NCBI RefSeq assembly: GCF_000768875.1
Contig: NZ_JRAO01000015.1
Span: 124,192-188,191 of the forward strand
DNA: 64,000 bases
Reading direction: 5' to 3'
From: Porphyromonas sp. COT-239 OH1446
GTDB taxonomy: Bacteria > Bacteroidota > Bacteroidia > Bacteroidales > Porphyromonadaceae
The first letter of the stretch is position 1; each line of letters opens with the position of its first letter. Positions 8,105-16,521 of this stretch are shown piece after piece. Position numbers and translations under genes: made by a program. Below the pieces are notes generated by a model. That model ran no database searches. It was not told the origin of the DNA and saw only the letters and a program-made list of their open reading frames with translations.

Positions 8105-10531
8105 TTATTCTCTATGGTAGCCATAACCATAACCATAGCCATAGCCATAACCATAGCCGTAACTAGCACTTAGGTCTGTGCCATTGAGCAGCAGAACCAT
8201 ATTCCGGAGCTTACGCTCCTTATAGTAACTATCAATCACGGGGAGTACACGCTTGTCCAACATACCTGCCCGGGCGATGAAGATAGTTAGGTCTGTATGT
8301 TCATTGATCAGAGCGGCATCTGCCACAAGATCTACAGGAGGGCAGTCAATAACAATATAGTCGTATTCCTTCCTAAATTGCACTAAAAGGTCCCCAAGCT
8401 TGGGCTGAGATAGAAGCTCAGTGGGGTTCGGGGGGATAATACCCACAGGCAGGGCATCTAGGCCAGCAACCTGAGTAGAGATAATCAACTCTCTATAATC
8501 ATCAGTAGCCTCTGTCAGAAGACTAGACACTCCCCAAGGAGCACGGCCAACGAAGTCTGATAGCGTAGCCACACGCATATCCAGGTCGATGAGCAATACC
8601 CGACGTCCATTTGCCGCAAGGCTGGCCGCAAGGTTAAGGGCAACAAAGGTCTTACCACTATTCGGATTGATCGAAGTAAGAGACAGAACTCGTCCTTGCT
8701 CATTCTTGCGTCCCAGCATCATCTCAATATTCGTTCGAACGAGGCGGAAGGCCTCATTGATCACATTGCGATTATTGTGCTCAACAACGAGACGAATTTC
8801 TTTCTTAGGAGGTTTACCGATTCCTAGGAGCTTCTTGATCTGAGCTCTATAACCTCTCTTAACACGTACAAAAGAGGGGATCTCTCCAATAAAAGGAATT
8901 TGCATATTGTCCAAATCTCGACGAGAACGTATAGAGGTGTCCAAAGTTTCCTTGAGATAGAGAAAAGCTACTGGAACGATGATGCCGAGAGCCAATGCAA
9001 CCAGCAAGATGTTCCTTTTTTGAGGGAAAGCTGGTTGAGGAGAGCCCGTTGGTGCAGAAATAAGCCTCGTATTGTTTGCCGTAAAAGCTAGGGAAAGCTG
9101 ATTCTCCTCTCTCTTTTGGAGCAAAAAGAGATAGAGAGCCTCCTTAACCGTCTGCTGACGACCCTCAGCGATCAAGTAGTTCGCTTGCTCTGGGCTAGCA
9201 GCAATGCGACCCGCATTCTTGCGCTCACTACTACGTAGGCTCATGAGCTGAGTCTCAATGGCTAGCAACTGGTTGTCGAGGGAGGCGACGATGACAGACT
9301 TGAGGTCATTCAAATTAGCATCTAGATCTACAACAAGAGGGTTGCTCTCGCTACTATTCTTTACCAAGTTATTTCTCTTGAGTAGAAGATCATTGAACTC
9401 CCCAATCTGCTGCTCTAGTGAAGGGTTATTGACAAAGGAGTTCACAGGGAGCAGGCGAGACTTATCCAAGTTCTTAAGCAAATTCCTGACCTGGCGAGCC
9501 ATATACTCGCGGCTACGAAGCTCCACGATCTGGTTGTCTACCTGAGCTGCTTGGTTGAGGAAAAGGTTAGAGGCCGTCTGTACATCAGGGAGAAGATGCT
9601 GACTCTTATACTTTGTAATATTCTTATCGACCTCTCCTAGATCCTTCTCGATAAGGCCTAAACGCTCATCAATAAAGAGAGAAGCACTTACGGCCGATAG
9701 GTTACGGTCAGCAAGCCAGCTCTCATTATAAGTAGCCACCAAGGTGTTAAGAATGGCATCCGCCCTCTCTTGTGAGCGATCCAAGAGAGAGAGGGAGAGA
9801 ATAGTAGACTTTTCATCAGCAAGATTTACAGTTAAATTCTTACCCAAGTTCTCTACGGCATCGTACAGGGAAGATCTCTTGATTATCAATCCATTAACTA
9901 GGTCCAAGTCATCACCCTGATTCTTATTCACAAGGACTTTGCCAAGAGGAGTCTCGGTAGCTTTACCCAACACTAGAGTTACCGGATCTTGAACCTCTGT
10001 TTTCTCCCCATTGAGCACAAAACTATGTAACTGAAGCTCTCCGCTGGGGAGTTGGCTCAAGATACACTCCGCAGACTCCTGCTCCGAAAGATCTGTAAAG
10101 CGCAGATTTAAGGGCAAATTTGTCCCATAAAGCAAATGGTCATGAAATGCCCCTGGTGCTTCATAGCTCGTCCAAAGCTCCAGGCGACGGACAACTTCTT
10201 CCATCAGCATGGGAGACTTCATCGAGAGAAGCTCATTATTAACGTTGGTATTGGACTGGAAGAGTCCCAACTCGCTGAAGGCAGAGCTCATATCGTTGGA
10301 CAGAGACTTACCCTTATCATCGGCCTTGATCATGACCGATGCGGTACGCTTATAGACGGGCGGAGTCCTTAGGATATAGAGGACAGCTACCCCTAAGGCC
10401 AAGAGAATAGATATAGCAATCACATACCATCTGATGCACACTAATCGCCACAAATCCTGTAGGCTAAAAAAGTTTTCCTGCTGACCTTCTGCTGCAGGTT
10501 TCTCAACAACTGTTGTAGTGTTTTGAATCAT
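8105..10531 (-). CDS. wzc: Wzc-like polysaccharide co-polymerase with BY-kinase domain
   Basis: 808 residues. Order of parts: first membrane helix about residues 30-52 (WYVIAISILLALGVAVLYIL), Wzz/GNVR periplasmic region with coiled coils to about residue 490, second helix about residues 508-527 (ILLVALALGIIVPVAFLYL), then a cytoplasmic tyrosine kinase. Walker A is SINPNSGKT near residue 620, Walker A' is LLIDLDMR, and Walker B is YIVIDCPP. The C-terminal tail has eight tyrosines in alternating G-Y order, the autophosphorylation cluster of BY-kinases. It controls chain length and export with Wza, whose gene starts the operon 12 nt upstream. The tail is encoded by a degenerate hexanucleotide repeat. 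Confidence 0.93.
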   Translation of the reverse strand: MIQNTTTVVEKPAAEGQQENFFSLQDLWRLVCIRWYVIAISILLALGVAVLYILRTPPVYKRTASVMIKADDKGKSLSNDMSSAFSELGLFQSNTNVNNELLSMKSPMLMEEVVRRLELWTSYEAPGAFHDHLLYGTNLPLNLRFTDLSEQESAECILSQLPSGELQLHSFVLNGEKTEVQDPVTLVLGKATETPLGKVLVNKNQGDDLDLVNGLIIKRSSLYDAVENLGKNLTVNLADEKSTILSLSLLDRSQERADAILNTLVATYNESWLADRNLSAVSASLFIDERLGLIEKDLGEVDKNITKYKSQHLLPDVQTASNLFLNQAAQVDNQIVELRSREYMARQVRNLLKNLDKSRLLPVNSFVNNPSLEQQIGEFNDLLLKRNNLVKNSSESNPLVVDLDANLNDLKSVIVASLDNQLLAIETQLMSLRSSERKNAGRIAASPEQANYLIAEGRQQTVKEALYLFLLQKREENQLSLAFTANNTRLISAPTGSPQPAFPQKRNILLVALALGIIVPVAFLYLKETLDTSIRSRRDLDNMQIPFIGEIPSFVRVKRGYRAQIKKLLGIGKPPKKEIRLVVEHNNRNVINEAFRLVRTNIEMMLGRKNEQGRVLSLTSINPNSGKTFVALNLAASLAANGRRVLLIDLDMRVATLSDFVGRAPWGVSSLLTEATDDYRELIISTQVAGLDALPVGIIPPNPTELLSQPKLGDLLVQFRKEYDYIVIDCPPVDLVADAALINEHTDLTIFIARAGMLDKRVLPVIDSYYKERKLRNMVLLLNGTDLSASYGYGYGYGYGYGYGYHRE
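8110..8154 (-). repeat. hexanucleotide repeat encoding Gly-Tyr tail of Wzc
   Basis: A run of GGY-TAY codons encodes alternating Gly and Tyr at the end of Wzc. Eight tyrosines and seven glycines are present between Ser-Ala-Ser and His-Arg-Glu. The unit is six bases, so gain or loss of units would keep the frame and change the number of phosphorylatable tyrosines. Confidence 0.8.
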
Positions 10532-10543
10532 ATCCTAAATCTC

Positions 10544-11350
10544 TTATTTACGAATAAATAGCAGCGCAATAGTAGTGCCCAGCGAAGCTAATGACATCCA
10601 AAACGAGGAGGAGAGGACACTATTACCATTAACTGTAGACTGTCTAGCCCTCATGGAGTTGGGCTCAACGTAAATGATATCATTCTGCTGCACATAATAC
10701 GCAGGCGAAGCAAAGGCCTGCTCTGCAGAGCGCAAATCGATGCGATAGGATTTTTGCCGTCCTCCCTCCTGTCTAAGCAGTAAGACATTCTTTCTTTGGC
10801 CATGGATCGTAAGGTCTCCAGCCATACTTAGGGCATCGAGGATCGTGATTCGATCCCTGTCAATCATCTGCCTTCCTGGGCGATTGACCTCTCCCATCAC
10901 TGAGAAGGAGAGATTGGCAAATTCGACGACTACAACAGGATCTTTGACAAGAGACTGCTCCACAAGCTTCTTCTTGATCAGCTCAGCAACCTGGCCTCGG
11001 GTGAGCCCTACAACCTCCACCTTGCCCAAGACGGGGAAGTCAATCGAACCAGCCTCGGAGACACTATATAGAGAGACCTGCTGAGCAGCATTCAGAGGGC
11101 TGATATCCGAAGAGGAAACTCGATGCGAAACGATAGGGAGATTGAAGAGAGAAGAAATAATAGGATCCTTACTATTGACTACAATAGAGATCTTGTCCAT
11201 AGGATGGAGGACAATGCGACGGTCAAGAAGCTTGGTCGTCAGAGCCTCGTCTTCGAGCCCTTGGAGATAAACAACTTGCTTTCGGGTAACACAGCTGCCC
11301 AAAAGGAGCAGGACTGATACAAGAAGGGTAAATAGCTTGGTAAGTCTCAT
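10544..11350 (-). CDS. wza: Wza-like polysaccharide export lipoprotein
   Basis: 268 residues. Signal peptide MRLTKLFTLLVSVLLLLGSC ends in a lipobox (LLGSC), with the lipidated Cys at residue 20. Residues 45-135 form the polysaccharide-export domain (PES) with DKISIVVNSKDP, followed by a SLBB-type segment (FSVMGEVNRPGRQMI). A hydrophobic stretch WMSLASLGTTIALLFIRK at the C-terminus suits an outer-membrane-spanning helix. Wza-family proteins form the outer-membrane channel for capsule or exopolysaccharide and pair with Wzc, encoded 12 nt downstream. It is shorter than E. coli Wza, as is common in Bacteroidota. Confidence 0.9.
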   Translation of the reverse strand: MRLTKLFTLLVSVLLLLGSCVTRKQVVYLQGLEDEALTTKLLDRRIVLHPMDKISIVVNSKDPIISSLFNLPIVSHRVSSSDISPLNAAQQVSLYSVSEAGSIDFPVLGKVEVVGLTRGQVAELIKKKLVEQSLVKDPVVVVEFANLSFSVMGEVNRPGRQMIDRDRITILDALSMAGDLTIHGQRKNVLLLRQEGGRQKSYRIDLRSAEQAFASPAYYVQQNDIIYVEPNSMRARQSTVNGNSVLSSSFWMSLASLGTTIALLFIRK

Positions 11351-11369
11351 AAAACCAGGGGATCTTAAT

Positions 11370-11573
11370 CTATGAAAATATCTGAAAACCTATCAAATGG
11401 CCAAAGTCTATACTATGAATATATCTCACATTTCGACATGGTACTAGAATGCAGGAGAAGTAAGAGATGACCGCACTACCCAACAATACACAGATCACAA
11501 AAAGGATCTGAGGCGTTGCATCCGTCAGCGCAGAAAGACTTTTTAAACCAACCTGTGCGATCATCATTCCCAA
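11370..11573 (-). CDS. possible small membrane protein ahead of wza (unrecognised)
   Basis: 67-residue ORF ending 19 nt before wza, on the same strand. One clear hydrophobic segment (PQILFVICVLLGSAVISYFSCILV, shown here only as its extent, about residues 25-47). I do not recognise a family. A promoter-like pair lies directly upstream, so the region is probably transcribed as the operon leader. It may be a leader peptide, a small membrane partner or a chance ORF. Confidence 0.3.
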   Translation of the reverse strand: MGMMIAQVGLKSLSALTDATPQILFVICVLLGSAVISYFSCILVPCRNVRYIHSIDFGHLIGFQIFS

Positions 11574-11585
11574 AACTTTTTTATT

Positions 11586-11617
11586 AAATACAACTTTTAT
11601 TATCCCTGCGACAAAGT
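11586..11617 (-). promoter_or_regulatory. candidate Bacteroidota promoter for the polysaccharide operon
   Basis: On the minus strand TTTG (11614-11617) is followed, 19-21 nt later, by a TATTT-containing -7-like element near 11586-11594. The -33 element fits the Bacteroidota consensus, but the -7 element matches TAnnTTTG poorly. It is the only good candidate upstream of the 67-codon ORF, wza and wzc. The remainder of 11,574-11,656 is AT-rich with no other signal seen. Confidence 0.35.
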
Positions 11618-11656
11618 TAGGAATAATTATTAAAGAGCAAGCGGTGGAGGGGGATT

Positions 11657-11722
11657 TTATCGAAGTACAGCCCTCTTTACTTTAGTAACACCAGGGGTCT
11701 TGATGTATTTTCGCTTGCCCAT
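11657..11722 (-). CDS. possible 21-residue highly basic peptide (unrecognised)
   Basis: ORF of 21 codons on the minus strand, starting MGKRKYIKTPG and ending KVKRAVLR, with nine Lys/Arg residues. It begins 34 nt after the DUF3078 stop, in the same direction. Composition is like a small ribosomal or nucleic-acid-binding peptide, but I recognise no family. It may be chance; conservation in related genomes would decide. Confidence 0.25.
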   Translation of the reverse strand: MGKRKYIKTPGVTKVKRAVLR

Positions 11723-11756
11723 AACACCTAACTTATTTATCTTTTAATCAAAGAGT

Positions 11757-13226
11757 TCAGAGGCGATAATTGAACCCGAAACTCAGGAGCTCATTGAGCT
11801 GAAAATACCGATGCCAAGCATTCGAGGGACGCACACGATCGTCGAAGCGCACTAAGAGATTGACACGGGTAGAGAAATACCGGCCAAAGCTCATGTTGAG
11901 GGTATTCTCCCATTCGCTCTCTACATTGCCATAGGTCGTATTGAAATAGAGGCGAGAGCTCCAGCTTAGGTTCATGTTAATGTCCCAGCGCATATCGGCC
12001 CTCAGAGTCGATCCGAAGTTGTGTATCGTGAGTTTATCTAGGCTCAGGCCTTGCCTGGCCAGGTCGATCTGTTTGTTGATCGTTGTACGCATATTGTAGG
12101 CGAAAGGGGAGAGATTGACGGAGAAGTTAATCCTCCGCCCATAGACTGAGCGATACCTCTTGCTATAGTCAAACTTAACCCCGAGCCCCACATTGATCGT
12201 AGTGGGAGACAAGAGAGCCGTCTGCAACCTATCACTATTACGCTTGTAGGTATCCCAAAGCTGGGTGCGCAGCTCTCCACTAAGGGCATAATAGACCCTA
12301 TTGGCTGCACGTAGAGCAAAGACGCTCTGCAGACGAAGCAGATCTTCCCCCACCTGATAGCGATGCTTAGAGTCTCCACCCGAGTTGTAGAGGCTGACCT
12401 TATTCTCTAGTTCATTCTTCCACTGCACCTTACCTTTGCTGTAGGTCATCGCCCCATAGGTACGCATAAAGAGAGTGAGGTTGCTCGCGCCCCCCTTGTA
12501 CCAGTTCTCAGACATATAGTTCTGAGAGAACTGAATGGTACTCTCGAAGGCTGGGAGCCAATAGCGAGTACGAATCTCGAGTCCTCCATCGACAGCATTG
12601 AAATCATTGGCACTACGCCCCGTTAGTGCCTCCGTACGCAGATCGTCAGCATTGATCGTCTTAGGCGCATCCGTCAGGAGGGCATGCTGCTGAGTGCCTG
12701 AGGGGGCTTGTGCCCATGCAGCTCGATCGAAATAGAGTACCGACTCTCGAGCCAATCGCTGCTCAAGGGCATAGCGTACCCGACGAGAATAGTCAAAGTC
12801 GGGCAATAGCACGCAAGGCTTAGGACGATATAGGCCTGCGGCTCTCTTGGGCCAAAGCATCGTCAAACTATCAGGCACGAGGGAGGGTAAGGGATCGGCC
12901 ATGCGCACCTCATGAGGAGGGAAGGCGAGCGGCAGATGAAGGTACTGCACGACATTATCCATCACCCGAGGCCGAGGGATGCGCAAAGAGGTGAGATAGA
13001 AGCGAGAGAGAGCCGCCATCGGTGCACCCGCCTCCTTCATCCGTTCAATGAGGAGACTATCCTCGATGGGGCGAGGGGTGAAGTAGCGGTGGGATAGTGT
13101 GTTCATTCGGGTCAATGCCTGCTCTAGGTTAGAGCTGCCCTGCTCCTGAGCCCAAAGCCTGGGGGAGAGGGAGAGAAAAAGCCCTAGGGAGACAGCACCC
13201 AAGGATATATGGTAGAGTTTGCTCAT
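11757..13226 (-). CDS. DUF3078 outer-membrane protein
   Basis: About 489 residues from the chosen ATG at 13226. A longer in-frame start at 13256 would place the ATG upstream of the likely transcription start, and only the shorter form begins with a normal signal peptide (MSKLYHISLGAVSLGLFLSL, cut near WAQ). The C-terminal 270 residues carry the DUF3078 region: YWLPAFESTIQFSQNYMSEN, NWYKGGASNLTL, WKNELENKVSLYNS and a final aromatic strand ending FNYRL. This suggests a beta-barrel in the outer membrane. Function is not known. It has its own promoter, and its upstream spacer holds the IS-interrupted 23-nt array. Confidence 0.8.
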   Translation of the reverse strand: MSKLYHISLGAVSLGLFLSLSPRLWAQEQGSSNLEQALTRMNTLSHRYFTPRPIEDSLLIERMKEAGAPMAALSRFYLTSLRIPRPRVMDNVVQYLHLPLAFPPHEVRMADPLPSLVPDSLTMLWPKRAAGLYRPKPCVLLPDFDYSRRVRYALEQRLARESVLYFDRAAWAQAPSGTQQHALLTDAPKTINADDLRTEALTGRSANDFNAVDGGLEIRTRYWLPAFESTIQFSQNYMSENWYKGGASNLTLFMRTYGAMTYSKGKVQWKNELENKVSLYNSGGDSKHRYQVGEDLLRLQSVFALRAANRVYYALSGELRTQLWDTYKRNSDRLQTALLSPTTINVGLGVKFDYSKRYRSVYGRRINFSVNLSPFAYNMRTTINKQIDLARQGLSLDKLTIHNFGSTLRADMRWDINMNLSWSSRLYFNTTYGNVESEWENTLNMSFGRYFSTRVNLLVRFDDRVRPSNAWHRYFQLNELLSFGFNYRL

Positions 13227-13253
13227 CGAAAAATACGAGGGTGAATATTGGCG

Positions 13254-13261
13254 CAAAGATA
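13254..13261 (-). promoter_or_regulatory. -7 element (TATCTTTG) for DUF3078 gene
   Basis: Minus-strand TATCTTTG matches the Bacteroidota -7 consensus TAnnTTTG exactly. No clean TTTG lies at the normal -33 distance. Transcription would start near 13247, which supports translation from 13226 rather than 13256. Confidence 0.5.
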
Positions 13262-13463
13262 TACAAATTCGCCATGTCTAGAGAGGGCGCAAGACAGAGG
13301 GAGAGGCAAGATCTAGCCTCGCCTGAGAAGCTGATAGTCCCTAGAATGAGATCCCTCGGAGAGCTCTCTTGAGCTCCTATTTGAACCTCTATGGAGGTCT
13401 AAGTAGTCGTCCCTTAAATAGTCGTTTATCGTTTGTTATTCAGTGATATAAACGGTTAAATCC

Positions 13464-13494
13464 TTTGTCAAATCTGCAAGTTTTCGTATCTTCA
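13464..13494 (+). promoter_or_regulatory. candidate promoter of the transposase gene
   Basis: TTTG (13464-13467), 19 nt, then TATCTTCA (13487-13494). This matches the Bacteroidota promoter in spacing and in six of eight -7 bases. The -7 element lies inside the hairpin at 13470-13515, so transcription started here would contain only its right arm. Confidence 0.5.
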
Positions 13495-13515
13495 TCGTAC
13501 GAAACTTGCAGATTT
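13470..13515 (+). promoter_or_regulatory. hairpin just upstream of the transposase start
   Basis: AAATCTGCAAGTTTTCGT (13470-13487) pairs with ACGAAACTTGCAGATTT (13499-13515) with one bulged base and an 11-nt loop. It ends one base before the ATG at 13517. In transcripts entering from outside, the stem would hide the start. Transcripts from the internal promoter lack the left arm. Such designs protect IS elements from read-through activation. Confidence 0.65.
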
Positions 13516-13516
13516 T

Positions 13517-14836
13517 ATGATTACAAAGCCCCATAGCACCCCATCATTCTTCAGCAGTCTCTCCGACATGCTGAACCCATCGCACCCGCTCTACAAACTA
13601 GCCGACAAAATAGATTGGGCAAAATTCGACACAGCCTTCGCTCCTCTGTATTGTCAGAATAATGGTCGTCCGGCCAAACCCATTCGCTTGATGTGTGGCT
13701 TGTTGATTCTCAAACACCTGCGTAATCTTTCAGACGAATCCGTTGTGGAGCAATGGAGTGAAAATGCTTATTACCAATACTTTTGTGGCATGCAAGAGTT
13801 CAGCCCTAATGCCCCCTGTGCCTCTTCTGAATTGGTGCACTTTCGCAAGCGTATTGGTGAGAAGGGGATAGAACTCATTTTCCAAGAAAGCATTCGTGTC
13901 AATAACGAAGATGATGATGAGCATCATCATGACACGGCTTTTATTGATTCGACCGTTCAAGAGAAGAATATCACCTATCCTACAGATGCCAAGTTGCACA
14001 AAAAGATTGTCCGCAAGGTTCTAGACATCGTCCACAAGCTGGAGCTACCGCTTCGCCAAAGCTATACCTTTGTTCTCAAGCGCATTTATCGAGACCAACG
14101 TTTTCGCCATCATCCCAAGAATCGCCAAAAGGCAGTTCGAGCGGATAGGAAATTGCGCACCATAGCCGGCCGATTAGTCCGAGAGCTCAAGCGTAATCTG
14201 GGAGAGCATTCTGCCTATAAGGAGTTGATAGAGAGATTTGAGGCGATTCTTGCTCAACGACGTCATAGTCCGCAAAAGATTTATTTTATTCATGAGCCTG
14301 ATGTGCAATGCATCAGCAAGGGCAAAGAGCATAAGAAGTATGAATTCGGCAATAAGGTCTCCATCATCCGCTCAGCTACGGGGCTTATTCTTGGCGCACA
14401 ATCCTTTCGTAATGAGTATGATGGGCACACGATAGAAGCCTCGTTGGCACAAGTGGAACGCCTGACACAGAGAAAGATCAAGATACTGGCAGGCGACAGG
14501 GGCTATCGGGGGAAGAAAGAGGTTAATGGCACTCAGATTTTAATCCCAGATGCCCCCAAACCTTCAGACAGCAGGTGTCAGAAGCGCAAGAAACACAAAC
14601 TATTCTGCAAGCGAGCGGGCATAGAACCTACCATTGGACACTTGAAATCAGATCATCGTTTAGGCCGCAACTTTTACAAGGGAGTGGCTGGGGATGCTGT
14701 GAACATACTATTGGCAGCCGCTGCTTACAACTTCAAAAGAGCCATGAGAGCTCTTTTGTATCTGCTCAAAATGATAAGCGAAAAGCTAAGCGAGAGGTCA
14801 TCCATGAATGACTCCTCGCTTAGCATTGCTTTTTAA
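13517..14836 (+). CDS. IS5-like family DDE transposase
   Basis: 439 residues. The N-terminal part (about residues 20-120) is a DUF772-type domain with NGRPAKPIRLMCGLLILKHL and SELVHFRKRIG. The catalytic core has AFIDSTVQEKNI (first D, about residue 144), then AGDRGYRGKKE (second D, about residue 332), and a late GIEPTIGHLKSDHRLGRNF segment carrying the catalytic E. This arrangement is that of the IS5/IS1182 groups. The ORF is intact. It catalyses cut-and-paste or related movement of the surrounding element. Confidence 0.9.
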   Translation: MITKPHSTPSFFSSLSDMLNPSHPLYKLADKIDWAKFDTAFAPLYCQNNGRPAKPIRLMCGLLILKHLRNLSDESVVEQWSENAYYQYFCGMQEFSPNAPCASSELVHFRKRIGEKGIELIFQESIRVNNEDDDEHHHDTAFIDSTVQEKNITYPTDAKLHKKIVRKVLDIVHKLELPLRQSYTFVLKRIYRDQRFRHHPKNRQKAVRADRKLRTIAGRLVRELKRNLGEHSAYKELIERFEAILAQRRHSPQKIYFIHEPDVQCISKGKEHKKYEFGNKVSIIRSATGLILGAQSFRNEYDGHTIEASLAQVERLTQRKIKILAGDRGYRGKKEVNGTQILIPDAPKPSDSRCQKRKKHKLFCKRAGIEPTIGHLKSDHRLGRNFYKGVAGDAVNILLAAAAYNFKRAMRALLYLLKMISEKLSERSSMNDSSLSIAF

Positions 14837-14944
14837 GGGACGACTAAGTAGAGCCTCACTCGAGATCCTGATAGGAGCTCCACGACACTACAGCTAGGGG
14901 CGGAGGAGAGAATTAAGCTAGAGTAGTCGAGGAGACAAAAAGGA

Positions 14945-14978
14945 AGCGGGAGTATTGCCCTAGGGCAATACTCCCGCT
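14945..14978 (-). terminator. rho-independent terminator after rplQ
   Basis: AGCGGGAGTATTGCCC, two bases, GGGCAATACTCCCGCT: a perfect 16-bp stem with a very tight loop. On the minus strand it is followed by TTCCTTTTTG. It lies 30 nt after the rplQ stop and should end the alpha-operon transcript. The rest of 14,883-15,008 shows nothing else. Confidence 0.85.
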
Positions 14979-15008
14979 GATACTCATTCTTTTGTGTTTG
15001 GGGAGGTA

Positions 15009-15482
15009 TTACTCAGCAGAGGTAGCCTCTACAGGAGCAGCCTCTTCCTTAGCCTTGCCGCTAGAGCGACGAGAGCGGCGAGTAGCCTTGGCAGCCTTCT
15101 TCTCTTCGCCCTTGAGCATATTCTCGTTGAAGTCTACCAGCTCAATGAAGCACATCGCAGCATTGTCCCCTAGACGGTAACCCGTCTTGAGGATACGAGT
15201 GTAACCGCCTGGACGATCTGCAACCTTAGCAGCCACCGTAGAGAAGAGCTCCTGAACGGCATACTTGTTTTGCAGCTCGGCGAACACCATACGACGAGAG
15301 TGTGTAGAGTCCTCCTTCGTCTTGGTGATCAGGGGCTCTACATACACACGCAGGGCCTTAGCCTTGGCAAGGGTCGTGAAGATACGCTTGTGCATGATGA
15401 GCGAAGACGCCATGTTGGAGAGCATCGCCTCACGGTGAGCCTTCTTGCGACCGAGGTGATTGAATTTCTTATTATGTCTCAT
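15009..15482 (-). CDS. rplQ: 50S ribosomal protein L17
   Basis: 157 residues. The N-terminus [20 protein letters not shown] is the conserved L17 opening, followed by the core to about residue 120. The C-terminal 40 residues are a low-complexity Lys/Arg/Ala/Glu extension typical of Bacteroidota L17. It is the last gene of the superoperon, 7 nt after rpoA, followed by a strong terminator. Confidence 0.97.
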   Translation of the reverse strand: MRHNKKFNHLGRKKAHREAMLSNMASSLIMHKRIFTTLAKAKALRVYVEPLITKTKEDSTHSRRMVFAELQNKYAVQELFSTVAAKVADRPGGYTRILKTGYRLGDNAAMCFIELVDFNENMLKGEEKKAAKATRRSRRSSGKAKEEAAPVEATSAE

Positions 15483-15489
15483 CTTTTAC

Positions 15490-16500
15490 TTAGTCTTTAT
15501 CTAATTTATACTTACTAATATCCATCCCGAAGGTCAGGTTCAGCTTATCCAACAGCTCCTGTAGCTCATCGAGCGACTTCTTACCGAAGTTGCGGAACTT
15601 CATCAGATCAGCCTTCTCATAGCCTACCAACTCACCCAGCGTAAACACCTGAGCGGCATTGAGGCAATTGAGGGCACGCACCGAGAGATCCAACTCCTGC
15701 AGAGGGCTCTTGAGCAACTGGCGCATGTGCAAGAGGTCGGGGTCGAAGTCGTCATTGGCATCCTGCTCTACAACCTCCTCCTCGATCGTCTCGTCAGAGA
15801 AGAGTCGGAAGTGCTCGATCAGGATACGAGCAGACTCCTTAAGAGCATCCTGTGGGTGAATGCTACCATCGGTAGTAATCTCCAGGATGAGCTTCTCATA
15901 GTCGGTCTTCTGCTCTACACGGAAGTTCTCAGCCCAATACTTGACATTACGGATAGGCGTGTAGATCGAGTCGATAGCGATGGTCTGCAACATCTCGCCT
16001 TCGCCAGCCTTAGCTTCGGCCTGTAGCTTCTCATCAGCAGGGACGTAACCACGGCCCTTGTCGATATTGATCTCGATCGTGATGGAATGTTCCTCGTCCA
16101 GGTGGCAAATCACCAAATCGGGGTTGAGGACCTCGAAGCCTGTGAGCTTCTTGTTCATCTCCCCAGCGGTGAAGACCTTCTTGCCAGCGACGGTGAGCTG
16201 AATACTCTCCGACACAGCATCCGAAGACAGAGGCTTGAAGCGCACCTGCTTCAAGTTCAAGATGATATTAGTAACATCCTCCAAGACACCCGGAATAGTA
16301 GCAAATTCATGATTTACACCTTCGATCCTGATGGACGTAATGGCATAACCCTCGAGTGAAGAAAGGAGTATACGACGAAGGGCATTACCGATCGTAATAC
16401 CATAGCCTGGTTCAAGAGGACGGAGCTCAAACTTAGCGAATGAGTCCGAGGCCTCCATCATAATGACATTCTCAGGCTTCTGAAATGCTAATATTGCCAT
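15490..16500 (-). CDS. rpoA: RNA polymerase subunit alpha
   Basis: 336 residues. The N-terminal dimerisation and assembly domain covers about residues 1-235 ([20 protein letters not shown] is conserved). The C-terminal domain has [20 protein letters not shown] and [10 protein letters not shown], the helix-hairpin-helix that contacts DNA and activators. It lies between rpsD and rplQ as in most bacteria, so its synthesis is tied to ribosomal proteins. Confidence 0.98.
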   Translation of the reverse strand: MAILAFQKPENVIMMEASDSFAKFELRPLEPGYGITIGNALRRILLSSLEGYAITSIRIEGVNHEFATIPGVLEDVTNIILNLKQVRFKPLSSDAVSESIQLTVAGKKVFTAGEMNKKLTGFEVLNPDLVICHLDEEHSITIEINIDKGRGYVPADEKLQAEAKAGEGEMLQTIAIDSIYTPIRNVKYWAENFRVEQKTDYEKLILEITTDGSIHPQDALKESARILIEHFRLFSDETIEEEVVEQDANDDFDPDLLHMRQLLKSPLQELDLSVRALNCLNAAQVFTLGELVGYEKADLMKFRNFGKKSLDELQELLDKLNLTFGMDISKYKLDKD

Positions 16501-16521
16501 GTGAACTATAAGAGATTACTA

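Larger units (their letters stand above)
13406..14844 (+). mobile_element. complete IS5-like insertion sequence
   Basis: 1,439 bp. Ends are the 13-bp perfect inverted repeat GTCGTCCCTTAAA (13406-13418) and TTTAAGGGACGAC (14832-14844), flanked by the direct repeat TAAGTA. One transposase ORF fills the element and its stop codon overlaps the right end. An internal promoter (13464-13494) and a strong hairpin just before the ATG are present. It is inserted into a 23-nt intergenic array between rplQ and the DUF3078 gene and breaks no gene. All parts look intact, so it may be active. Confidence 0.9.
13400..14850. repeat. 6-bp target-site duplication of the IS (TAAGTA)
   Basis: TAAGTA occurs at 13400-13405 and again at 14845-14850, directly outside the two inverted ends of the IS. 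This indicates transposition rather than assembly error. Confidence 0.75.
13369..14882. repeat. 23-nt-period array interrupted by the IS
   Basis: When the IS and one copy of its target duplication are removed, 13369-13405 joins 14851-14882 and gives three consecutive 23-nt units: TTGAGCTCC..., TGGAGGTCT..., TCGAGATCC.... Each has GAG at positions 3-5. The outer arms GAGCTCCTAT (13371-13380) and ATAGGAGCTC (14871-14880) are perfect reverse complements, as in the other arrays of this family. Confidence 0.65.

Noticed and set aside
8105-10531. frameshift or truncation at the repetitive end of wzc
   Set aside because: The GY repeat stays in frame and ends in HRE-stop; the tail is a normal BY-kinase feature.
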